Below, one piece after another: positions 1 through 5,774 of a stretch of 6,147 nt of DNA. The notes beneath the pieces are model-generated. The model saw only the letters and a list, made by a program, of their open reading frames with translations, did not search any database and had not been told where the DNA came from. Origin of the DNA: Leucobacter sp. (lineage in GTDB: Bacteria; Actinomycetota; Actinomycetes; Actinomycetales; Microbacteriaceae); NCBI GenBank assembly GCA_017990305.1, contig JAGNOB010000129.1:1-6147 (forward strand). Reading direction: 5' to 3'. Position 1 is the first letter of the stretch. The number at the start of each line of letters is the position of its first letter. The position numbers were made by a program, and so were the translations under genes.

Positions 1-63
1 TTGCGGTCGAGCGTGGCAGGGTCACGCCCGTGCAGGTGGCGCTACCCGAGCCAGGCCGGGCAG
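1..63. other. Left-edge stretch downstream of ispF, no gene assignable
   Basis: This is the sequence beyond the ispF stop codon. On the minus strand a GTG at 25-23 would open a reading frame of only 8 codons before the window ends (VTLPRSTA), with no good Shine-Dalgarno sequence, so no gene can be named. In many actinobacteria cysS follows ispF, but these residues do not resemble a CysS start. A weak imperfect stem (GGGT 19-22 with ACCC 44-47, CGCC 25-28 with GGCG 38-41) has no T-run on either side and is not a convincing terminator. Confidence 0.4.
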
Positions 64-549
64 TTACGCGGAACGGACGATGAGCGCCGTAGCAATTGCG
101 GCGATGCCCTCGCCGCGGCCCGTGAAGCCGAGAGTGTCAGTGGTTGTCGCGCTGAGTGAGACGGGTGCGCCGACGAGCTCGGTCATCACCGCTTCCGCTT
201 CACGCCTGCGCGGCGCAAACTTCGGCCGGTTGCCGATGACCTGCACCGAAACGTTCACTGGGCGAAACCCCGCCTCCGCCAGCTGCTGCAGCGCGAGCTG
301 CACGAACCCAGTGCTTGCTGCGTTGTGTGTGGCAGGGTCGTCGACTCCGACGAGCCCGCCGATGTCGCCGAGCCCCGCTGCCGAGAGCAGCGCGTCGACG
401 ACCGCGTGGCAGACCGCGTCGCCGTCGCTGTGCCCGGACAGGCCAGGCTCACCCGGCCAGTCAACGCCGGCGAGCCGCAGCGGCGACTCGTGATCGTACG
501 CGTGAACGTCGAAGCCTGAGCCGACACGAATATCTGGGAAGGTGCTCAT
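64..549 (-). CDS. ispF: 2-C-methyl-D-erythritol 2,4-cyclodiphosphate synthase (IspF)
   Basis: IspF converts 4-diphosphocytidyl-2-C-methyl-D-erythritol 2-phosphate to the 2,4-cyclodiphosphate, releasing CMP. This is a cytosolic step of the non-mevalonate isoprenoid pathway. The 161-residue length is typical. The family signature GSGFDVHA is at residues 10-17. By comparison with E. coli IspF, the metal ligands are D14, H16 and H48, and the SGHSDGDA loop is at 38-45. GDIG is at 61-64, and the cytidine-binding ATTT followed by LGFTGRGEGIA is at 134-150. The VGVDDP stretch (67-72) replaces the proteobacterial FPDTDP, which is normal in actinobacteria. The ATG at 549 overlaps the ispD stop (shared ATGA, 4 bases), so the two are co-transcribed and probably translationally coupled, with ispF second. 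No terminator is visible before the window edge. Confidence 0.97.
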   Translation of the reverse strand: MSTFPDIRVGSGFDVHAYDHESPLRLAGVDWPGEPGLSGHSDGDAVCHAVVDALLSAAGLGDIGGLVGVDDPATHNAASTGFVQLALQQLAEAGFRPVNVSVQVIGNRPKFAPRRREAEAVMTELVGAPVSLSATTTDTLGFTGRGEGIAAIATALIVRSA

Positions 550-1322
550 CGGGGGTCTCCGTTCTGCGAGGCCAGGAGCGCCTCAAGTACAGCGAGGTCA
601 CCGGGAGTGGTGAGCTTGTGCGCAAGTGTGTCACCTGGGACGGTGCGCACCGTGCCGCCGGCACGCTGCACAACCTCTGCATCGTCAGTCGGCTGACCCG
701 TGCCTTCGTGTGCGCCACCCGATCCGAGCCGGTCGTGCGCTGCAGCGAGCTGCTCACGCGGAAAACCCTGTGGCGTCTGCACCGCCACCAGCGGTGCGCG
801 GTCGACGGTCTCATGCACGACACCGTCAGCCGAAACGCGCTTCAGTGTGTCTGTGACGGCAAGCGCGGGGATAACCGAGCTCCCCGTGCGACGCACTTCC
901 GCTGCGACCCGTTCGAACAGTTCGGCGGGCGCGAGCGGACGCGCGGCGTCGTGGACGAGGACGATGTCTGCCTGGTCATGCAGGGCGTCGAGCCCGAATC
1001 GCACTGACTCGTGTCGTTCGCGACCACCAGGGGTGACTGAGACTTCCCAAGAAGAACCGCTGGGGATGACGTTGGACACGCGACCAAGGGTCTCCGCTGC
1101 CGAGTCCTCAGGAACAACGATGACGAGGTGCCCACCGCTCGGCAGACCGGTCACGATCGACGTGCAATGTTCGATGAGGGTGCGCCCGCCGAGCTCGACG
1201 AAGGCCTTCGGGATCCCGGCGCCGAGTCGCTCACCGCGACCGGCAGCGACGAGCACCACTCCCAGCGCGGAGAGAGAGTGCGGTGCGCCGGTTGAGGGTT
1301 CATGCTCGGGAACGCTGATCAT
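546..1322 (-). CDS. ispD: 2-C-methyl-D-erythritol 4-phosphate cytidylyltransferase (IspD)
   Basis: IspD transfers CMP from CTP to 2-C-methyl-D-erythritol 4-phosphate, two steps before IspF in the MEP pathway. The 258 residues form a Rossmann-like nucleotidyltransferase. The CTP-binding start AAGRGERLG is at 26-34, followed by K39 in IPKAF. GGRERHESVRFGL is at 99-111 and VHDAARP at 123-129. The substrate-site TVDRAPL has R175, the counterpart of E. coli R157. QTPQGF is at 182-187, TDDA at 212-215, and the C-terminal K236 is in AHKLTTPGDL. About 16-20 residues before the fold are not conserved and the ATG at 1322 has only GGAG one base upstream, so the exact start is the least certain point. 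It is divergent from nusA and is the first gene of an ispD-ispF pair. The usual actinobacterial upstream partner carD is absent here. Confidence 0.95.
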   Translation of the reverse strand: MISVPEHEPSTGAPHSLSALGVVLVAAGRGERLGAGIPKAFVELGGRTLIEHCTSIVTGLPSGGHLVIVVPEDSAAETLGRVSNVIPSGSSWEVSVTPGGRERHESVRFGLDALHDQADIVLVHDAARPLAPAELFERVAAEVRRTGSSVIPALAVTDTLKRVSADGVVHETVDRAPLVAVQTPQGFPREQLAAAHDRLGSGGAHEGTGQPTDDAEVVQRAGGTVRTVPGDTLAHKLTTPGDLAVLEALLASQNGDPR

Positions 1323-1362
1323 ACTCCAAGCGTACCGGGAGGTCAGATTGGGGACGGTGAGC

Positions 1363-1368
1363 TATTCT
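1363..1368 (+). promoter_or_regulatory. Candidate -10 element of the nusA-ylxR-infB promoter
   Basis: TATTCT fits the actinobacterial TAnnnT -10 pattern and lies in the AT-richest part of the 115-base divergent spacer. It would place the transcript start near 1374-1376, giving a leader of about 60 bases. The matching -35 region at 17-base spacing (AGGTCA, 1340-1345) is weak, so this is a tentative call. On the other strand GATAGT and AAGAAT in the same stretch are equally weak candidates for the ispD promoter, so the spacer may be a bidirectional promoter region. Confidence 0.3.
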
Positions 1369-1386
1369 TATGGACTATCCGAGCGC

Positions 1387-1420
1387 GAACATCTGCCGGA
1401 ACATCTGAATAGACATCTCA
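1387..1420 (+). repeat. Three ACATCT direct repeats at 12-base spacing in the nusA leader
   Basis: ACATCT occurs at 1389-1394, 1401-1406 and 1413-1418, exactly 12 bases apart. The first two copies extend to an identical GAACATCTG (1387-1395 and 1399-1407). The array lies between the candidate promoter and the nusA Shine-Dalgarno sequence, so it would be in the mRNA leader. The second and third copies run into GAATAG and CAATAT, which recalls the NusA-binding nut-type RNA. The function is inferred only. Confidence 0.6.
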
Positions 1421-1426
1421 ATATCC

Positions 1427-1432
1427 AGGAGG
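1427..1432 (+). promoter_or_regulatory. nusA ribosome binding site deciding a GTG start
   Basis: A full AGGAGG lies five bases before the GTG at 1438. The reading frame is open far upstream, back to 700 through the complement of ispD, so this site is what fixes the true start. The protein from this GTG (MKIDLAMLRGLEREK) also matches the usual NusA N-terminus. Confidence 0.9.
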
Positions 1433-1437
1433 AAACC

Positions 1438-2433
1438 GTGAAGATCGATCTTGCCATGCTGCGGGGGCTCGAGCGCGAGAAGGAGACCCCCTTCGAGGAG
1501 CTCGCCGAGATTATCGAGCAGGCTGTCCATTCCGCGTACCTCCGTCACGCTGAGAACCAGAACCTCACAGTGCCATCGCCCGAGGACGTTCGGGTGACCC
1601 TTGACCGGAAGAACGGCGAGATCACGGTGCTCGTTCCTGAAGAGGACGACAACGGCAACGTGATTGGCGAGGCAGCGGTGACGACCGATGAGTTCGGACG
1701 GGTCGCCTCCAGCGCAGCGAAGCAGGTTATTTTCCAGCGACTGCGTGACCTGTCAGACGATGCGGTGCTTGGCCAGTTCAAGGACAAGGAAGGCCAGGTC
1801 GTCTCAGGCGTCATTCAGCAGGGACCCAACCCTCGCATGGTGCATGTCGACCTCGGTGAGGTCGAGGGCATCATCCCTCCCGAGGAGCAGATCCCGGGTG
1901 AGGAGTACACGCACGGAGCCCGCATCCGCGTGTACGTGACGAGCGTGTCGAAGGGGCTCAAGGGGCCGCAGATTGTGCTTTCTCGCACTCACCCGGGCCT
2001 CGTGCGGAAGCTGTTCGAACGTGAGGTTCCCGAGCTCGGCGAGGGGCTCGTCGAGATTGTCTCGCTCGCTCGCGAAGCTGGGCACCGCAGCAAAGTCGCA
2101 GTGCGCGCGAAGCAGGCGGGCATCAACGCGAAGGGCACCTGCATCGGTGAAATGGGCAGCCGTGTTCGCGCGGTCATGAACGAACTCGGCGAGGAGAAAA
2201 TCGACATTGTTGATTACTCGCCGGAGCTGCCCAAGTTCGTCGCCAACGCGCTCTCGCCCGCGAAGGTGACTGACGTGTTCATGATCAACGAGTCGCTCAA
2301 GCAGGTTCGGGCGCTCGTGCCCGACTTCCAGCTCTCGCTGGCGATCGGCAAGGAGGGCCAGAATGCTCGCCTCGCCGCAAAGCTCACGGGCGCAAAGATT
2401 GATATCCAGCCCGACTCGATCATGAACGACTGA
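1438..2433 (+). CDS. nusA: Transcription termination/antitermination factor NusA
   Basis: NusA binds RNA polymerase and nascent RNA, and it modulates pausing, intrinsic termination and rRNA antitermination. The 331 residues match the short actinobacterial form. The N-terminal RNA polymerase-binding domain covers about 1-115. The S1 domain is about 119-183 (GQVVSGVI to VLSRTHPG). KH1 follows with its GxxG loop GEMG at 237-240 in CIGEMGSRVRAV. KH2 has GKEG at 304-307 in LAIGKEGQNARLAAKL. The C-terminal acidic repeats of enterobacterial NusA are absent, as in mycobacteria. The GTG start is set by the strong upstream AGGAGG. It heads the operon with ylxR and infB; rimP, normally the preceding gene, is replaced by divergent ispD. 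The leader repeats and a NusA-site-like sequence suggest possible self-regulation, which is inference. Confidence 0.97.
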   Translation: MKIDLAMLRGLEREKETPFEELAEIIEQAVHSAYLRHAENQNLTVPSPEDVRVTLDRKNGEITVLVPEEDDNGNVIGEAAVTTDEFGRVASSAAKQVIFQRLRDLSDDAVLGQFKDKEGQVVSGVIQQGPNPRMVHVDLGEVEGIIPPEEQIPGEEYTHGARIRVYVTSVSKGLKGPQIVLSRTHPGLVRKLFEREVPELGEGLVEIVSLAREAGHRSKVAVRAKQAGINAKGTCIGEMGSRVRAVMNELGEEKIDIVDYSPELPKFVANALSPAKVTDVFMINESLKQVRALVPDFQLSLAIGKEGQNARLAAKLTGAKIDIQPDSIMND

Positions 2434-2460
2434 GTCGCAGAGCGACGAAACAACACAATT

Positions 2461-2499
2461 TCTCCGGGTGTTCCTGTGCAATGCGGGGGCACCCGGAGA
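2461..2499 (+). promoter_or_regulatory. Strong hairpin between nusA and ylxR
   Basis: TCTCCGGGTG (2461-2470) is perfectly complementary to CACCCGGAGA (2490-2499). In RNA the stem extends inward by six more pairs including G-U (2471-2476 with 2484-2489), leaving a 7-base loop at 2477-2483. No T-run follows on either strand, so it is not a standard intrinsic terminator. It may be an attenuator, a processing or stability element, or a pause site. It ends 24 bases before the ylxR start. Confidence 0.7.
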
Positions 2500-2523
2500 C
2501 GCGCACGGCTGGAAGCTGGTAAG

Positions 2524-2781
2524 ATGGATCCGATTCGGACTTGCGTTGCCTGTAAGACACGGGCGGCGCGCGCGGAACTCCTTCGTGTGGTGGTGCGTGA
2601 CGGTCATCTGATTATCGATGACCGTGCTGTGCTGCCAGGGCGAGGCGCTTGGGTGCACGAGACCGCAGAGTGCATGAATCTTGCAGTGCAGCGTGGGACC
2701 TTCGCGCGAGCACTCAGAGCGTCGAGGCAACTCGATGTTCAACCACTAGAGAACAGGCTGAAAATGCTGATGGACAAGTAA
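2524..2781 (+). CDS. ylxR: YlxR family RNA-binding protein (DUF448)
   Basis: This is a small basic protein of 85 residues, conserved between nusA and infB across many bacteria. The family is considered nucleic-acid binding. The B. subtilis homologue has been reported to bind RNase P RNA and was renamed RnpM, but whether that holds here is unknown. The N-terminal RTCVACKTR is at residues 5-13 (usually CVGC; here G is A), ELLRVVV at 18-24, the signature PGRGAW at 38-43, then ECMNLAVQRGTFARALR at 49-65. The ATG at 2524 is chosen because GGAAG lies 8 bases upstream (2511-2515) and the protein then begins one turn before the conserved motif. An in-frame GTG at 2476 lies inside the preceding hairpin without a ribosome binding site and is less likely. 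It is co-transcribed with nusA and infB. Confidence 0.9.
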   Translation: MDPIRTCVACKTRAARAELLRVVVRDGHLIIDDRAVLPGRGAWVHETAECMNLAVQRGTFARALRASRQLDVQPLENRLKMLMDK

Positions 2782-2818
2782 TGAGCGGCTCACAATGAGA
2801 CCCGTCCGGTAATTTTGG

Positions 2819-2853
2819 TTCTCGCCTGTCTGGCGTGAACCCAGACAGGAGAA
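2819..2853 (+). promoter_or_regulatory. Hairpin occluding the infB Shine-Dalgarno sequence
   Basis: CCTGTCTGG (2825-2833) pairs perfectly with CCAGACAGG (2841-2849) around a 7-base loop (2834-2840). After a 2-base bulge, TTCT (2819-2822) can also pair with AGAA (2850-2853). The infB Shine-Dalgarno AGGAG (2847-2851) lies in the 3' arm, so folding would hide it and lower IF2 initiation. The pairing is directly visible; translational control is inferred. Confidence 0.7.
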
Positions 2854-2855
2854 AA

Positions 2856-5651
2856 GTGGCTAACCCACGCGTAAGCGAGATCGCTAAAGAGCTCGGTATT
2901 GAGAGCAAAAAAGCGGTCGAAATTTTGAATGCCGAACTCAACGAGTTCGTCAAAACCCCGTCCTCGACGATCATGCCCCCGACGGTGCGCAAGCTCCGGG
3001 CCTTCGTCAAGGACCACCCCGAACTCGTGAAGGCAGGCGAGCCCGCGGCTGAGGCGGCACCGGCAAAGTCCGCTGCCCCGAAGAAGCCCGGCGCGCCGAA
3101 GCCAGCACGTCCCGGTGCCCCGAAGCCAGGAGCTCCGGCTCCCGCAGCGCCGGCTGCTGAGGCTCCGGCCCCCGCAGCTCCGAAGGCTGCGCCGGCTCCG
3201 GCAGCTCCCACCCCCGCGGCTCCCGCTGCCCCCGAGGCAGCAGCGGCTCCGGCTGAGGAGACGAAGGCTGACGGCGGCAAGCCCGCAGCTGATGCGAAGG
3301 CTGGCGCTCCGAAGCCCGGCGGCGCAAAGGCCGGTGCCCCGAAGCCCGGTGGCCCGCGTCCCGGTAACAACCCGTTCGCTTCGAGCCAGGGCATGGGCAT
3401 CCCCCGTCCCCCGCGCCCGGGCAATAACCCGTTTGCGGCAAACCAGGGTATGGGCGGCAATCGTCCGAACCCCGGCAACATCCCGCGCCCCGCAGCTCCC
3501 CGCCCCGGCGGTCCCGGTGCTCCCGGTCGTCCCGGTGGCGGCCCGCGTCCCGGTGGTGCTCCTCGTCCCGGTGGCGCTCCGCGTCCCGGTGGTGCAGGTG
3601 GCGGCTTTAACCGTCCAGGTGGCGGCCCCGGCGGTGCTGGTGGCCCCGGTGGCGGTTTCGGCGCTCCTCGCCCGGCCGGCGGTTTCGCCGGACGCGGCCG
3701 TGGTGGTCGCGGTGCAGGCACTGCCGGCGCGTTCGGTCGCGGCGGCTCCAAGAGCAAGGCACGAAAGTCGAAGCGGGCAAAGCGCGCAGAATTCGAGATG
3801 CGCGAGGCACCGTCACTTGGCGGCGTCAGCGTACCTCGCGGAAACGGCACCACGCAGATCCGTCTGCGCCGCGGTGCGTCGCTTTCGGACTTCGCCGACA
3901 AGATTGACACGAGCGCATCGAACCTCGTAACCGTGCTGTTCCACCTCGGTGAGATGGCGACGGCGACGGAGTCGCTCGACCAGGCAACGTTCGAGATCCT
4001 TGGCGATGAGCTGGGTTACAAGATCCAGATCGTCTCGCCGGAGGACGAGGACCGCGAGCTCCTCGAGGCATTCGATATTGATATCGAAGCTGAGCTCGAA
4101 GAAGAGGGCGACGACGTGCTTATGCCGCGTCCCCCGGTTGTCACCGTCATGGGTCACGTTGACCACGGTAAGACCCGCCTGCTTGACGCGATCCGCCAGG
4201 AGAACGTTGGCGGCGGCGAGGCCGGCGGCATCACGCAGCACATCGGTGCGTACCAGGTGCACACCCAGCACGACGGCGTCGACCGCGCGCTGACCTTCAT
4301 CGATACCCCGGGTCACGAGGCGTTCACCGCCATGCGTGCTCGTGGTGCGCAGGTCACCGATATCGCGATCCTCGTTGTCGCAGCGGATGATGGCATCATG
4401 CCGCAGACGATTGAGGCACTGAACCACGCACAGTCGGCGAATGTGCCGATCGTCGTCGCAGTGAACAAGATCGATAAGGAAGCTGCGAACCCTGAGAAGG
4501 TGCGTCAGCAGCTCACCGAGTTCGGTCTCGTGTCTGAAGAGTGGGGCGGCGACGTCATGTTCGTCGACGTCTCGGCGAAGAACAACATCGGCATCGCCGA
4601 GCTGCTCGAAGCCGTGCTCCTCACCGCGGATGCTGGTCTCGACCTGCGCGCGAACCCGGACAAGGAAGCTCGCGGCGTCGCGATTGAGGCGAAGCTCGAT
4701 AAGGGCCGCGGCTCGGTTGCAACCGTGCTCATCCAGTCCGGTACGCTCCGCGTCGGCGACGCAATTGTCGCTGGCACCGCATACGGTCGCGTCCGTGCAA
4801 TGCACGACGAGAACGGCGATGCCGTACTCGAGGCGCTCCCGTCGCGTCCGGTATCGGTTCAGGGACTGTCCTCGGTGCCTCGCGCCGGCGACAACTTCCT
4901 TGTCGTTTCTGAGGATCGCACTGCGCGTCAGATCGCTGAGAAGCGTGAGGCAGCAGAGCGCAACGCAATGCTGGCGAAGGCCCGCAAGCGCATCAGCCTC
5001 GAAGAGTTCACGAAGGCGCTTGAGGATGGCAAGGTTGAGTCGCTCAACCTCATCATCAAGGGTGACGTGTCGGGTGCTGTTGAGGCACTTGAAGAGTCGC
5101 TCATGAAGATCGAGGTTGACGATTCGGTTCAGCTCCGCATCCTCCACCGCGGCGTCGGCGCGATCACCGAGTCGGACGTGGATCTTGCCACGATCGACAA
5201 CGCGATCGTCATCGGCTTCAACGTGCGCCCCGACGTCAAGGCTCGCGAGCGTGCCGCGCGCGAGGGCATCGACATCCGCTTCTACAACGTCATCTACAAC
5301 GCGCTTGATGACATTGAGGCATCGCTCACGGGCATGCTCAAGCCGGAGTACGAAGAGGTTCAGTCGGGCGTCGCCGAGATTCGCGAGGTCTTCCGCTCCT
5401 CGAAGTTCGGCAACATTGCCGGTGTCATCGTGCGCTCGGGTACTATTACCCGAAACGCGAAGGCACGCGTCATCCGCGAGGGTGTCGTCATCGCCGATGG
5501 CCTCGCCATCGAGTCGCTGCGTCGCTTCAAGGACGACGTCACCGAGGTGAAGACGGACTTCGAGGCTGGTATCGGCCTCGGCAAGTTCAACGACATCCAG
5601 CCTGGCGATGAGATCGAGACCACCGAAATGGTTGAGAAGCCCCGCGGCTAA
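2856..5651 (+). CDS. infB: Translation initiation factor IF-2
   Basis: IF2 is the GTPase that brings fMet-tRNA to the 30S subunit and promotes 50S joining. The protein has 931 residues from the GTG at 2856, set by AGGAG four bases upstream; an in-frame GTG at 2835 lies in the hairpin loop with no binding site. The N-terminal IF2 helical domain is about 1-55 ([13 protein letters not shown]). A low-complexity linker follows (about 62-297), Ala/Pro-rich then Gly/Pro/Arg-rich. A basic [13 protein letters not shown] starts at 298. A second IF2 N domain comes next, then the G domain: GHVDHGKT 433-440, GGITQHIGA 457-465, DTPGH 483-487, NKID 537-540, SAK 573-575. Domain II, the C1 domain ([27 protein letters not shown]) and the fMet-tRNA-binding C2 domain complete it. 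The whole protein has no cysteine. It is the last gene of the operon; rbfA does not follow. Confidence 0.97.
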   Translation: MANPRVSEIAKELGIESKKAVEILNAELNEFVKTPSSTIMPPTVRKLRAFVKDHPELVKAGEPAAEAAPAKSAAPKKPGAPKPARPGAPKPGAPAPAAPAAEAPAPAAPKAAPAPAAPTPAAPAAPEAAAAPAEETKADGGKPAADAKAGAPKPGGAKAGAPKPGGPRPGNNPFASSQGMGIPRPPRPGNNPFAANQGMGGNRPNPGNIPRPAAPRPGGPGAPGRPGGGPRPGGAPRPGGAPRPGGAGGGFNRPGGGPGGAGGPGGGFGAPRPAGGFAGRGRGGRGAGTAGAFGRGGSKSKARKSKRAKRAEFEMREAPSLGGVSVPRGNGTTQIRLRRGASLSDFADKIDTSASNLVTVLFHLGEMATATESLDQATFEILGDELGYKIQIVSPEDEDRELLEAFDIDIEAELEEEGDDVLMPRPPVVTVMGHVDHGKTRLLDAIRQENVGGGEAGGITQHIGAYQVHTQHDGVDRALTFIDTPGHEAFTAMRARGAQVTDIAILVVAADDGIMPQTIEALNHAQSANVPIVVAVNKIDKEAANPEKVRQQLTEFGLVSEEWGGDVMFVDVSAKNNIGIAELLEAVLLTADAGLDLRANPDKEARGVAIEAKLDKGRGSVATVLIQSGTLRVGDAIVAGTAYGRVRAMHDENGDAVLEALPSRPVSVQGLSSVPRAGDNFLVVSEDRTARQIAEKREAAERNAMLAKARKRISLEEFTKALEDGKVESLNLIIKGDVSGAVEALEESLMKIEVDDSVQLRILHRGVGAITESDVDLATIDNAIVIGFNVRPDVKARERAAREGIDIRFYNVIYNALDDIEASLTGMLKPEYEEVQSGVAEIREVFRSSKFGNIAGVIVRSGTITRNAKARVIREGVVIADGLAIESLRRFKDDVTEVKTDFEAGIGLGKFNDIQPGDEIETTEMVEKPRG
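3357..3455 (+). repeat. Duplicated 14-residue motif in the IF2 linker
   Basis: The motif [14 protein letters not shown] is encoded twice, at 3357-3398 (residues 168-181, xx = SS) and 3414-3455 (residues 187-200, xx = AN), 19 codons apart. Unlike the surrounding simple Gly/Pro text it keeps specific N, F, Q and M residues, which suggests a short linear motif and not mere filler. The DNA copies differ at several third positions, so this is not a recent duplication. Confidence 0.8.
3528..3599 (+). repeat. Four tandem 18-base units encoding RPGG(G/A)(P/G)
   Basis: Units begin at 3528, 3546, 3564 and 3582, each opening with an identical CGTCCCGGTGG and differing at a few later bases. They encode residues 225-248 of the IF2 linker. 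Because the DNA is nearly identical and in frame, copy number could change by slippage without breaking the gene. Confidence 0.8.
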
Positions 5652-5657
5652 CCGCAG

Positions 5658-5683
5658 GTGACACGCGGGTCGCCGCGTGTCGC
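5658..5683 (+). other. Hairpin directly after infB
   Basis: ACACGCG (5661-5667) pairs with CGCGTGT (5674-5680) around a 6-base loop. Three more pairs (5658-5660 with 5681-5683, one G-U) give a 10-pair stem that starts six bases after the infB stop. It has no T-run and lies just before the terminator, so it may protect the 3' end or aid pausing. Confidence 0.6.
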
Positions 5684-5690
5684 AGAGATC

Positions 5691-5743
5691 AGCTCCCCCG
5701 GAGTCTGCTTGAGAGATCAGGCTCACCCCGGGGGAGCTTTTCT
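5691..5743 (+). terminator. Intrinsic terminator of the nusA-ylxR-infB operon
   Basis: AGCTCCCCCGG (5691-5701) is perfectly complementary to CCGGGGGAGCT (5728-5738), and TTTTCT follows the stem. An inner stem AGTCTG (5702-5707) with CAGGCT (5718-5723), one G-U pair, makes the 26-base loop compact. The GC-rich stem and T-run are classic. It shows that the operon ends after infB and does not run into rbfA or truB. Confidence 0.9.
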
Positions 5744-5762
5744 GTGTTCGTGTTGTGACCCC

Positions 5763-5768
5763 TAAGCT
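5763..5768 (+). promoter_or_regulatory. Candidate -10 element giving a leaderless mRNA
   Basis: TAAGCT fits TAnnnT and ends six bases before the ATG at 5775, the usual distance from a -10 box to the first transcribed base. No Shine-Dalgarno sequence lies before that ATG. Both facts fit leaderless transcription, which is common in actinobacteria. No good -35 is visible, so confidence is limited. Confidence 0.4.
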
Positions 5769-5774
5769 CGAAGC

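Noticed and set aside
1..25. Minus-strand gene starting at GTG 25 (cysS is common after ispF)
   Set aside because: Eight codons are visible, they do not resemble a CysS N-terminus, and there is no clear ribosome binding site.
64..549. VGVDDP in IspF in place of FPDTDP as a possible active-site change
   Set aside because: Mycobacterial and other actinobacterial IspF proteins carry the same replacement, so it is a lineage feature.
700..1437. Open upstream extension of nusA that would add 246 residues
   Set aside because: It is antisense to ispD, lacks homology to NusA, and the strong AGGAGG before GTG 1438 fixes the start.
2476..2523. GTG start adding 16 residues to YlxR
   Set aside because: The codon lies inside the inter-gene hairpin with no Shine-Dalgarno sequence, and the added residues are not family-like.
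3798..3800. Internal ATG after the linker as the start of a short IF2 isoform
   Set aside because: Only a weak GAG lies upstream and the ATG is part of the conserved EFEMREAP text; tandem IF2 starts are known in E. coli but nothing here supports one.
2714..3910. A 398-codon Pro/Gly/Ala-rich minus-strand frame
   Set aside because: It is the complement of the low-complexity IF2 linker; the composition is fully explained by reading the Ala/Pro/Gly codons backwards.
3813..5726. A 637-codon open frame on the minus strand opposite infB
   Set aside because: It mirrors the codon bias of infB (GC-rich third positions remove stops on the opposite strand), starts inside the terminator, has no ribosome binding site and no recognisable domain.
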